Below are positions 9,085 to 19,647 of a stretch of 64,000 nucleotides of DNA, in pieces (within the stretch, counting starts at the first letter, position 1; the number at the start of each line of letters is the position of its first letter). The notes beneath the pieces were generated by a model that worked only from the letters and a program-made list of their open reading frames with translations, made no database searches and was not told the DNA's origin. The stretch lies in NCBI GenBank assembly GCA_030674185.1, contig JAPXFY010000015.1, forward strand, positions 27,900,685 to 27,964,684, given 5' to 3'. Made by a program: the position numbers and the translations under genes. This DNA is from Monoplex corrugatus. Its lineage: Eukaryota; Mollusca; Gastropoda; Littorinimorpha; Ranellidae.

Positions 9085-11107
9085 ATGGTCTGCATGTGTA
9101 TCTGTCCTACTAGCATATGTGGCTTCTATGTCTGTCTAACTTACCTAGCATATGGGATTTATGTATGTCCTACTTGGAATACGGACTTCATGTCTATCTG
9201 TCCTACTTGGCATACGGACTTCATGTCTATCTGTCTTACCTGGATACGGACTTCATGTCTATCTGTCCTACTTGGCATACGGACTTCATGTCTATCTGTC
9301 CTACTTGGCATACGGACTTCATGTCTATCTGTCCTACTTGGCATACGGACTTCATGTCTATCTGTCCTACTTGGCATACGGACTTCATGTCTATCTGTCC
9401 TACCTGGCATACGGACTTCATGTCTATCTGTCCTACTTGGCATACGGACTTCATGTCTATCTGTCCTACTTGGCATACGGACTTCATGTCTATCTGTCCT
9501 ACCTGGATACGGACTTCGTCTATCTGTCCTACTTGGATACGGACTTCATGTCTATCTGTCCTACCTGGATACGGACTTCGTCTATCTGTCCTACTTGGAT
9601 ACGGACTTCATGTCTACCTGTCCTACTTCGATACGGACTTCATGTCTATCTGTCCTACTTGGATACGGACTTCATGTCTATCTGTCCTACCTGGCATACG
9701 GACTTCATGTCTACCTGTCCTACTTCGATACGGACTTCATGTCTATCTGTCCTACTTGGATACGGACTTCATGTCTATCTGTCCTACCTGGCATACGGAC
9801 TTCATGTCTATCTGTCCTACTTGGATACGGACTTCATGTCTATCTGTCCTACCTGGATACGGACTTCATGTCTATCTGTCCTACTTGGATACGGACTTCA
9901 TGTCTATCTGTCCTAATTGGCATACGGACTTCATGTCTATCTGTCCTACCTGGCATACGGACTTCATGTCTATCTGTCCTACCTGGCATACGGACTTCAT
10001 GTCTATCTGTCTTACCTGGATACGGACTGTCATGTCCTATATCTTGTCTACCTTGGATACGGACTTCTGTCTATCTGTCCTACTGGATACGGACTTCATG
10101 TCTATCTTCGGAGGTTCCCTACCTGGATACGGACTTCAGTCTATCTGTCCTACTTGGATACGGACTTCATGTCTATCTGTCCTACCTGGATACGGACTTC
10201 ATGTCTATCTGTCCTACTTGGATACGGACTTCATGTCTACCTGTCCTACCTGGATACGGACTTCATGTCTATCTGTCCTACCTGGATACGGACTTCATGT
10301 CTATCTGTCCTACTGGCATACGGACTTCATGTCTATCTGTCCTACTTGGAATACGGACTTCATGTCTATCTGTCCTACCTGGCATACGGACTTCATGTCT
10401 ACCTGTCCTACCTGGCATACGGACTTCATGTCTATCTGTCCTACCTGGCATACGGACTTCATGTCTATCTGTCCTACCTGGATACGGACTTCATGTCTAT
10501 CTGTCCTACCTGGCATACGGACTTCATGTCTATCTGTCCTACCTGGCATACGGACTTCATGTCTATCTGTCCTACCTGGCATACGGACTTCATGTCTATC
10601 TGTCCTACCTGGATACGGACTTCATGTCTATCTGTCCTACCTGGATACGGACTTCATGTCTATCTGTCCTACCTGGCATACGGACTTCATGTCTATCTGT
10701 CCTACCTGGCATACGGACTTCGTGTCTATCTGTCCTACCTGGCATACGGACTTCATGTCTATCTGTCCTACTTGGATACGGACTTCATGTCTATCTGTCC
10801 TACCTGGCATACGGACTTCATGTCTATCTGTCCTACCTGGCATACGGACTTCATGTCTACCTGTCGTACCTGGCATACGGACTTCATGTCTACCTGGCAT
10901 ACGGACTTCATGTCTACCTGTCCTACCTGGCATACGGACTTCATGTCTACCTGTACTACCTGGCATACGGACTTCATGTCTACGTGTCCTACCTGGCATA
11001 CGGATTTCATATCTACCTGGCATACGGACTTCATGTCTACCTGTACTACCTGGCATACGGACTTCATGTCTACGTGTCCTACCTGGCATACGGATTTCAT
11101 ATCTACC
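9085..11107. repeat. Minisatellite array, 32/33-bp unit, about 60 copies
   Basis: The unit core is GGCATACGGACTTCATGTCT followed by ATCTGTCCTACCT. Two unit types alternate: GGCATACGG (33 bp) and GGATACGG (32 bp). The left edge (9085-9170) and part of 10020-10130 are degenerate, while the interior is highly uniform. The right edge (10855-11107) has CTACCTG/CTACGTG variants, 24-bp short units and a 90-bp higher-order duplication. Open frames of up to 710 codons cross the array because the unit lacks stops in all three plus frames and two minus frames. The frame changes with every 32-bp unit, so these are not credible proteins. Confidence 0.97.
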
Positions 11108-11758
11108 TTTATCTGTCACTGAAACAACCTACAAAGCCGTGGCCGTGGAATCCACGACCGCTGTGTTTTTGTCATGACGCTTTTCCCTGTGCAAATGGGC
11201 CCCTAAGCCTCGACTAGTGGTCTGTATACTAATCTGCTGGATGACACGATAAACCAAGGTCCTGCCTGCTGCACACATTCAGAACATAACATAACCCGTA
11301 ACATGATGGGACTTATCCCTGACAAATGTATGCAGAAAAGTAACTTTTCAGAGAGAGCAGCCCGAATTCTATACAGCCAATCCTCAGTGACAAAAAATGA
11401 ACACACTAAACAAAACTCCAAATTCCGACATGTGCAAGCAAAGTGTGGGCGCTTTGGGGTCTGTGGCCTAAAGTAGTTTACACAATGATGGCAAAGTCCG
11501 GAAGAAGATGTCAATAGCGGACTGAAAATGGAGAAGGGGATATGGAGTTGCTGATTCCCTAAGTGGCCACACAAAACACAACTGTCAGGACTGAACACCA
11601 TTTCTCTTTTCTGTTTAGCTCGGACAGCACGTGTTTGCACAAAGCCAAACTCACCCAAGATAAAACTTTGTGCATGCTGCCTCTAATGCTGTCAAATGTC
11701 ACTGGTCTCCTGACCATGTTCAGGGTTATGAAAGACAAAGCTCACAGCTGATAGCCGA
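11108..11758. other. Non-repetitive island between two arrays; 151-codon minus-strand frame
   Basis: Unique-looking DNA. A minus-strand frame at 11203-11658 encodes 151 residues with several cysteines (a CVLCGHL segment, a CHHC segment and a CTC segment), but there is no conserved zinc-finger spacing or domain that I recognise. No repeat bias explains the frame, so it is recorded. Chance is the most likely explanation. Confidence 0.25.
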
Positions 11759-12592
11759 CACAAGTGGTACACACCTGACTATAACAAACACACACACATC
11801 ACACAGGTGGTACACACCTGACTATAACAACACACACATCACACAGGTGGTACACACCTGACTATAACAACACACACACATCACACAGGTGGTACACACC
11901 TGACTATAACAACACAAAGTGATGCATCAAACTAGTGGTACACACCTGACTATAACAACACACACATCACACAGGTGGTACACACCTGACTATAACAACA
12001 CAAAGTGATGCATCAAACTAGTGGTACCAACCTGACTATAACAACACAAAGTGATGCATCAAACAGTGGTACACACCTGACTATAACAACACAAAGTGAT
12101 GCATCAAACTAGTGGTACACACCTGACTATAACAACACAAAGTGATGCATCAAACTAGTGGTACACACCTGACTATAACAACACAAAGTGATGCATCAAA
12201 CTAGTGGTACACACCTGACTATAACAACACAAAGTGATGCATCAAACTAGTGGTACACACCTGACTATAACAACACAAAGTGATGCATCAAACTAGTGGT
12301 ACACACCTGACTATAACAACACAAAGTGATGCATCAAACTAGTGGTACACACCTGACTATAACAACACAAAGTGATGCATCAAACTAGTGGTACACACCT
12401 GACTATAACAACACAAAGTGATGCATCAAACCAGTGGTACACACCTGACTATAACAACACAAAGTGATGCATCAAACCAGTGGTACACACCTGACTATAA
12501 CAACACACACATCAAACTAGTGGTACACACCTGACTATAACAACACACACATCAAACTAGTAGTACACACCTGACTATAACAACACACACTG
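11759..12592. repeat. Minisatellite array, 40/46-bp units, about 19 copies
   Basis: The unit core is GTGGTACACACCTGACTATA followed by ACAACACA. Two subtypes occur. A 40-bp form with CACACATCACACAG is found mainly at both edges. A 46-bp form with AAGTGATGCATCAAACTA fills the centre, and TGATGCATCA within it is a perfect palindrome. Stops occur in the frames, so no long ORF is formed. Confidence 0.97.
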
Positions 12593-12874
12593 CGTAAAGG
12601 AAGAGGAATTTTTGGACTGAATTTGGCAAAAAAAAAACTCCTTTGTTGCCAACGGATCATTTACATCCACTGAGTACGTGCTTCGCACGGGAACCCCGTT
12701 TATCCTCTCATCCAAAAGGCTAGCATAGACCCAAGACTTATGGTTTAATGCATGGGGAAAAATAAAAAGGGGGCTGGCTCGATTTTAATTAATGATGAGA
12801 ATGAAACAACTTTTATGTTCGTGATGGCGATTCTTTAGCTTAATCATACGCTTACAGGCGTGCGTGCGTATATC
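12593..12874. other. Non-genic spacer
   Basis: Unique-looking sequence. No gene supported. Confidence 0.4.
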
Positions 12875-12990
12875 TGTGTGTGTGTGTGTGTTGTGTGTGT
12901 GTGTGTGTGTGTGCGCGTGTGCGTGTGTGTGTGTGCGTGTGTGTGTGTGCGTGCGTGCGCGTGAGTGAATGTGTGTGTAGTGTGAGAGTG
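12875..12990. repeat. TG/CG microsatellite
   Basis: TG run with scattered CG steps. Confidence 0.95.
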
Positions 12991-13084
12991 TTAGTGCGCG
13001 CGTGTCTCAGGACCTTTCCTTTGATCTTTCGGTCACGAAATATCAAAAGAGCTACCGACAGTATGAACAAATTGGGCCGAGACT

Positions 13085-14080
13085 AACATCATTCATTTCC
13101 CACTGTCTGTAGCTTCCTTCTTTTCCTCCCTTCTTCTTCTCCCTCTTCTTTTTCTTTTCTTTCTTTTTTTTTTCTCTCTCTCTCCCTACTCCTCTTGATC
13201 CTCCTCCACCTCTTTCCAGTGATTTAAAATAATGAATAGTGATGAGATCAAATGCCGCTTTAACAAGTGACTTGGTCCTTGCTTCGATTAGAACGGAAAA
13301 AAAAGGAACAAAACGAGAGACAGCCGGGGGAAAAAAGAGAAACAAATCAAACAAACCAAGAAAACGGGAAAGTTTTGGTGCGCTGTGTCGTCCTCCAATG
13401 ACAACAGAATTGTGGCCTCAGTGAACTAGAGAAGGAGACAGCGTCACTGAAACTACTATTGATCAACTGGCACTTTTTGCCGTCCGATTTGACGGTTGAC
13501 ACAGGTCACAGAAAAAAGAGGGAGAAGAAAGGGAAAAAATGAAGACGAAGAAAGGGAAAAATGAGACTGCATTAATAATTGTCAATTTGACGCGGGAGAC
13601 AATAAAGAGAGACAGGCAGAGGACAAGCTGTTTGCTCTTCACCCTCTCATCCACCACCACCTCCCCTTTTGGCTCATATCCCAGCAATGGTCCAAAAATA
13701 GTACTTGGAGTTACCAACCGCTGCCCCTTTTACCCCCTCCCCCAAACCATTCCCTTACTTTCCTCCTCCCTCCCCCCTCTTCAAAAAAAAAAAAAAGAAA
13801 AAAAAGCGAGTCATCAGAGGCAGACACTATCGACCTGTGGACTAGTTGCGCATCAGACAAAGTGGACTTCCTCCGCCCCCACTCTCTTCCATCCCATGTC
13901 TTCTCCTCCCCTCCCCCTCCTGCAACACCCACCTTCCCCTATTGCCAACGTCGTCCCCCCCCCCTTACCGCTCTCCCCTCTTCATCCTCACTCTCTCTCA
14001 CCCCTTAACCCCCTACACTACCAGCCATTCAGGTCTGGCACCGTGTGTGTTCATGTAATCAGGCGGCACCCTTACACTGA
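13085..14080. other. Polypyrimidine- and polypurine-biased spacer
   Basis: A T/C-rich tract (13110-13225), A-rich and purine-rich DNA (13290-13620) and a C-rich tract (13620-14030) with an A run at 13785-13805. Overlapping open frames (up to 184 codons at 13539-14093) follow the composition and carry no domain. Confidence 0.5.
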
Positions 14081-14084
14081 CGTG

Positions 14085-14990
14085 TGGAATTAATCTGGCG
14101 TCATCATTCCCGTCAGAGTTAATAATTAATCTGGCGTCGTCATTCCCGTCACATTGTAATTAATCTGGCGTCGTCATTCCTGTCACATTGTAATTAATCT
14201 GGCGTCATCGTTCCCGTCACATTGTAATTAATCTGGCGTCATCGTTCCCATCACATTGTAATTAATATGGCGTCATCATTCCTGTCACAGTTAATAATTA
14301 ATCTGGCGTCGTCATTCCTGTCACATTGTAATTAATCTGGCGTCATCGTTCCCGTCACATTGTAATTAATCTGGCGTCATCGTTCCCATCACATTGTAAT
14401 TAATATGACGTCATCATTCCTGTCACAGTTAATAATTAATCTGGCGTCGTCATTCCTATCACATTGTAATTAATCTGGTGCCATCATTCCTGTCAGAGAT
14501 AATAATCTGGTGTCGTCATTCCCGTCACATTGTAATTAATCTGGCGTCATCATTCCTGTCAGAGATAATAATTAATATGGTATCGTCATTACCGTCACAG
14601 TTGTAATTAATCTGAAGTCGTTATTCCCATCACACTTAATAATTAATCTGGTGTCATCGTTTCCGTCACATTGTAATAAATCTGGCGTCATCACTCTCGT
14701 CATATTGTAATTAATCTGACGTCATCATACCCACGACAACTGTAATTAATCTGGTATCGTCATTCCCGTTAGTTGTAATTTGGCGTCATCAGTTCCGTCA
14801 GTCGTAATTAATCTGGCGTCATCAGTCCCGTCAGTCGTAATTAATTTGGTATCATTCCCGTCAGTCGTAATTAATCTGCGTCATCATTCCCATCACAGTT
14901 GTGGTTTGTCTGGCGTCATCATTCATGTGCTATAATTAATTTCGAATCGTCATTCCTGTACAAGTGGTAATCAATCTGTCATCATCATTA
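14085..14990. repeat. Degenerate minisatellite array, about 34-bp unit with CRE-like motif
   Basis: The unit reads roughly AATTAATCTGGCGTCATCAT followed by TCCCGTCACATTGT, about 25 copies, with indel variants of 34-40 bp. A 138-bp four-unit block starting at 14263 repeats at 14401. Decay increases towards the right, with TGACGTCA-type sites appearing where GGCGTCA has mutated (14405, 14718). Whether those near-CRE sites bind anything is unknown. Confidence 0.93.
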
Positions 14991-16084
14991 TGACCACACA
15001 TAGGAGTGCAATTCACAAACCTCACGTCATGTTTTGACCATACATAAACTTGGCATTCATCTCACATCATAGATATCACCACAAGAGTTAACAATAAGAC
15101 AATCAATTCGGGGTTAATAAAAAAAATAGTAACTGTTACATTCGTATTTGTTCCAGCACTACTGTAACAGTTACATGTATAACAAAATCGACTGTTATCT
15201 CATATTGCATACACATGTTTTTTTTAACCCATACATGATGGGAATTTCGTAAAATGATGTTACATGTAATACTCTCATCAAAAACATTCAAAACACATTA
15301 TATACTCAGGATTATAACTAAGTAACTAACTAAAATAAATACATAAATAAATAAACAAACAAACAAACAAATAAAATGCACAAATTGAAACATGAATGTA
15401 TAATCCTGAGCTAAACAGCTACTACAAAAACGGCGCTTCATTTACTCATGTGTTTATTATGTATTTTGTTGAAGATTTTTCTTGATCATACGCTTCTTTC
15501 TGCATTGCCTCACCAACTGTTTGCTAATGACTATCCTGCAATCAGCAAAGACGTTTGGAGCGTTTATTAATGGCGATATTCACATTGACAATATTTATGT
15601 GTCAGTGCTGCTGTGACTTATTGATATCTAACCATAATTTTTTTTATATCTTAGGTGTTACTGCCTGGACAGTGAGAAGATCACCTTCACCCGCACGGTC
15701 AACTTTATGTGTGTAGACATGGCCACGTGTTTGAATAAACATAGCCCATTTTCTCAGTCACAGTGGTCCCTCATCCCCATCCGTTCTCCTAAGATAAATA
15801 GCGAAATAAAAAAACTTTTACAATAATCCAACAAAAATGTACACAACAGACAGGAAAAATATCAATGAGAGATCTGCTTTGTGCATTTATTCGGTTGTTA
15901 TTTTAAAGGATGACGTTTTCTATTCAGTCCATAAAATGACATACTCGTCACAGAGACATCCAAACTAGTCAAGTTCGAATTCATGTGATACCTTTCTATA
16001 GCCACAATTACAAGACTAGCGTATAAAGCGAACCGATTGTTAAGGGAAGCATTCATATCTCTGTCTTTATCTGAAGACACCGAG
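14991..16084. other. AT-rich non-genic spacer
   Basis: Decayed remnants of the preceding array to about 15110, then AT-rich DNA with short AAAC/AAAT runs at 15337-15375. GATCATACGCTTCTTTC at 15484-15500 resembles a SINE end (compare 45782-45796) but nothing else of an element is visible. No gene supported. Confidence 0.4.
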
Positions 16085-16495
16085 CTGAGTCGTATCAGAG
16101 CTGTGTCTTTTCCATCCTTTTTGACGGTTCAGAATGCTGAAGGACGACAGAAAGAGACCTTGGCAAGCTATCATCTTTCCACACAAAGAATTTCGAAGAA
16201 TGATAGGAATTTACTGGCCCCAACACCATCTGCAGCCAACAACTACTTGTCCAATCCAGTCAAAGACAGTATGGGCCTCATCATCATGAAAAGACAATGG
16301 AGATGGACTAGACACATCATCCCATGATATCAGGATAACATCACCTCACTGCCCTTCAATCTACATCACACAGAAGACGAAAGAGAAGACCTGGCGACGA
16401 ACGATAGAAGATCTCAGAGACTGGCCAGAACAGACAGGAATGGAAAACCTTCGTTACTGCCCTACATGGCAATGGCATAATGGCGAGTAAGTAAC
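16085..16495 (+). mobile_element. LINE 3' end, 5'-truncated and frameshifted
   Basis: Three plus-strand frames must be read alternately. YGSEC, then RTTERDLGKLSSFHTKNFEE (16124-16195), is followed by an IYWP-type block, then by KRQWRWTRHI (about 16291-16320), and finally by a KTKEKTWRRTIEDLRD segment (16377-16425). This order is the conserved C-terminal tail found in many animal LINE ORF2 proteins, after the reverse transcriptase. At least three frameshifts and several stops separate the blocks. The RT domain itself is absent. It is a different family from the fragment at 30 kb. Confidence 0.75.
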
Positions 16496-16804
16496 TTTAC
16501 ATGAGACCTTGTTCTTTGTCTATGAATGTGAGTAGATCATGAATATCACCTAGATGTCGGCAGACGAGGCCTGCCATTATTCATGTGCCTCAACATTGTA
16601 ATGTTACACAGGCGTCAAAATGAAATAACAAGTAAAAAGAACGGAATCTCGTAAACAAACCAATCAGAACACTGTATTGTTACATTGATGTCAAAATATA
16701 AGTAGCATTTAAAAAGAACGGAATCTCAAACACAAAACCAAACATTCTGCATGTAAGGAACACGCTCGCAACACAACAAATAAGAGGCATACAACACATA
16801 AACA
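16496..16804. other. Non-genic spacer
   Basis: Contains a short local duplication: an AACGGAATCTC segment with GTTACA...GTCAAAAT occurs near 16612-16652 and again near 16680-16728. Nothing else recognised. Confidence 0.4.
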
Positions 16805-16960
16805 GACAAGTTTCAATTTCAATGTCATTTCTCAAGATGACATCTCCGCGCTCGGTATGAATTCCATACGCACTATCGTCACGGGTGCCATGTGATGGAG
16901 AAAATCCAGAATGATCACGGCACAAGCCTGCATATGAACCAATAGCTGGCCAGGTCCTGA
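16805..16960 (+). mobile_element. Retroposon-like dispersed repeat R2, copy 2
   Basis: Collinear with the copy at 8915: TTTCTCAAGATGACATCTCC, GAATTCCATACGCAC, CCATGTGATGGAGAAAATCC, ATGATCACGGCACAAGCCTG. The downstream sequence GGCCAGGTCCTGAGG parallels GGCAAGGTCTTGGGG after copy 1. Confidence 0.75.
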
Positions 16961-17384
16961 GGTCCTACCTGGATAGTTCCGTAAACCTGAGGTCGCAGGG
17001 GGGCGAGGTGACAGAGAACTCAACTTTTCCCGGGGCCAGCATTATGAGGGTGGCGCCCATCCCCTCAAAAAATAGACAAGATATTCAACATGGCAGTGTT
17101 CTGACTTGTATACTGAAAGACGGGTCGCTTCGATTACTGTTAACTTGACAGACATGAAGAATTTTATGCAAGAACACATTCATTCTGAAAGTTCACAATT
17201 AAAAATTTTCAAGCTGTACGGGCAGCTGGTATAATTCAGTTATAACCATACAGTTTTCACCTGTTAAACGCATTATAAATGACTTACTCTCTTCTGCTGT
17301 GTTATTCATCTTACGTTTATAACTGCACCAAGGTTTCTGTGTGAATCTTGTTCTTAAATCGGTACAGAATGGGCATATGAAAAA
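16961..17384. other. Non-genic spacer
   Basis: Unique-looking. Positions 16963-16975 share 13 bases, TCCTACCTGGATA, with the minisatellite unit at 9-11 kb. Confidence 0.4.
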
Positions 17385-17419
17385 GTGGTGTGTGTGTGTG
17401 TGTGTGTGTGTCGTGTGTG

Positions 17420-17454
<35 letters not shown>

Positions 17455-17517
17455 AGAGAGAGACAGAGAGAGAGAAAGAAAAGAAAGAGAGAGAGAGAGA
17501 GAGAAGGACAGAGAGAG

Positions 17518-17580
<63 letters not shown>
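17385..17580. repeat. TG then GA microsatellites
   Basis: TG run with slips (17387-17452), then GA run (17456-17578). Confidence 0.97.
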
Positions 17581-18714
17581 CGCGCGTGTGCGTACGATTT
17601 TTGTGTATTTGAGTGTTTAGCAGTATTAAGTACGAATGTTCAGCCCTTGATTCAGAGACCAGTGACGAAGTGTTGTGTGTAGATTGTGCGGGCTGCGTGA
17701 TACAAGGAGTGGAGCCAGTCTCCTTGACTGGCTGCGTGTGGCGGCGACCTCACTGCACAGGTTCAGCCAGCTTCACGCCCTTCACGGCTCCTGCACGCCA
17801 ATGGCTCCACTTTTATATTCCGCAGGCCCCAGCAACCTTCAATTTCCGCATAAAACAAAAACCTTGATGATTTTAAAACACGCGCTCGCGCCACTGTGTT
17901 GATGCACAAATAGAAACTGCAGGCACACACGGACGCACGCGCCTGCGCATCCATGTGCGCGCGCACGCGCATACACACATTCGAGCTCTAGTTCCGTCTC
18001 ACACTCTCATGTTTATGCGCGCACACAAACATACAGACACACACACTGACGCACACAGAAGATATGGCGGAGGGAGGGCGTGAAAGAAGGAAAGAAAGGG
18101 AAGGTGGTGTGGGTGGAGGATGAAGGAAGCGAAGGATGGATGCACGGAAGCAATCATCAGTCACGTTAGACAATAATTTGTGTGATTTCCACCAGAAAGA
18201 CGTCACGGCCCCACACTTCTTGCCTGATGAAGGATGAGGTTTCTCTTCCCTCTTCCTCAACTTGCCTCTTCTTTTGCTTGCCCTTCTCTTTTCCTCTCCT
18301 TGTTTAAAGCTAGGACAGACATCCAGCCAATGTCAGGGAGACAGTCTTCAAGGCTTCATTTCGGGGCTTAAAAACCATGGTTTGGTACCATTACCGAAAT
18401 CACAAAATCACTTTCTCATTTCATTATTACTTTCAAATACACTCTCAATACAGTCATAAGTATGTATATTCAATTGTTAGCTTCATCCGAAATAAACAAT
18501 AAACAAACAAACAAAAAGAACCCAAAACACCTCCCCCTAAAAAATAGTTCTAGCAGTCTATTTCACGATCAAAACATCAAAAAGAGACTGACACATACCT
18601 GGAAGAACTACGACAATAACCTTCAGGCGTGAGATCAACAAACGTGTAAAATACCAACCGCTCGTTCCCCTTCTCCTGCTATGAGATTTTTATCAGCACT
18701 GTTACATTACTTTG
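17581..18714. other. Spacer, relatively CpG-containing, no supported gene
   Basis: The stretch 17640-17870 is less repetitive and richer in CpG than its surroundings and contains overlapping short frames without any domain. A CA/CG stretch follows at 17920-18050, then unremarkable DNA. A promoter could lie here but nothing in the sequence proves it. Confidence 0.3.
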
Positions 18715-18716
18715 TT

Positions 18717-19012
18717 CCCGTTAGTGGGCAGCAACTCCCATGTACGGTCATTATGTAGTAGTGAGTTCTTACGTGTATGGCTGTTTTCACTCTCGCAGTC
18801 ACTCTACCTTAGTGGGCATGCATGCTGGATGATTTTGTGTTTCCACAAGCCTCAAACACTGATATGGCTTATAGAGCCTTTAAGTCAATGTGCGTAGCTT
18901 ACGTTTTGCATGAATATATACAGGAAGTGGATTCAGGTAGTGATAGCTCTGTACGTCTGTTGACCTAGGAGAGAGGAAACATCTCCACCCTTTACCCACT
19001 AGGCGGGTACAC
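18717..19012 (-). mobile_element. tRNA-derived SINE A, copy 1 (body only)
   Basis: Plus-strand blocks GGGCAGCAACTCCCATGTAC, TTACGTGTATGGCTGTTTT, GGGCATGCATGCTGG, GTTTCCACAAGCC, a TTGACCT block and CATCTCCACCCTTTACCCAC occur in the same order as in the copies at 44735-45075 and, reversed, 55365-55690. The tRNA-like head is lost at about 19012. I recognise the body from memory as a widespread gastropod SINE. Confidence 0.7.
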
Positions 19013-19644
19013 CCAATAAAGTATTACTAAAACCTAGGAGACCAGAAAATTCCTCACCCAATCAAAATCTTACTAATATTAATGCGTACTATGTGTGACA
19101 TGAAAGAACTGTCATAATCAATGCTGGCTATAGCTCTGCAGCGAACATTTACATGTTACTATGTCAAGTGGCCTTGATAAGGAGTTTCAAACAGACACGT
19201 CGATGGTCTGATGGAATTGTCCATGTCTTCAAATTAGAAACGGTTTCTCCTGAGAGGACAGGTAGAAGAAAATGTTTTCGAATGATTTGAAATATCTAGC
19301 AGTGCTGTTTGCATTATGCAGACTACATAACAGTCTATAATGATTTGAAATCCTAACTTATGCTTTCGGAAAACAAGCAAATCAAAACAAAACAAAACAA
19401 ACAAAACTAAATTTCTAGTTGTATTCAAGGAAAAACAAAAAGAAAGAATGAAAAGAAAAAAAAAAGAAAGAAAGAAAGGTCGAACTGTCTGGACCAGCCA
19501 TTAGATAGTTGAACTTGGTGACAATGAACTCTGCTTCTACCATGTACTTGACTGCTTAAAACAACAACAACAACAACAACAAGAAGCCAATAGCACTATT
19601 CTATCTATCTATTAGATCTGTGCCGCGTATCTCGTGTCTGTTAG
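19013..19644. other. Non-genic spacer
   Basis: AT-rich, with A-rich stretches at 19380-19480 and an ACA run at 19560-19581. No gene supported. Confidence 0.4.
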
Positions 19645-19647
19645 TGC

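Noticed and set aside
9085..11217. 710-codon open frame and its companions as a giant repeat protein
   Set aside because: The unit is stop-free in nearly all frames and mixed 32/33-bp units switch frame. There is no signal peptide, domain or flanking exon.
17613..17867. 84-codon frame as a small secreted cysteine-rich protein
   Set aside because: No signal peptide, and the start lies next to a GA repeat. An overlapping frame is equally long.
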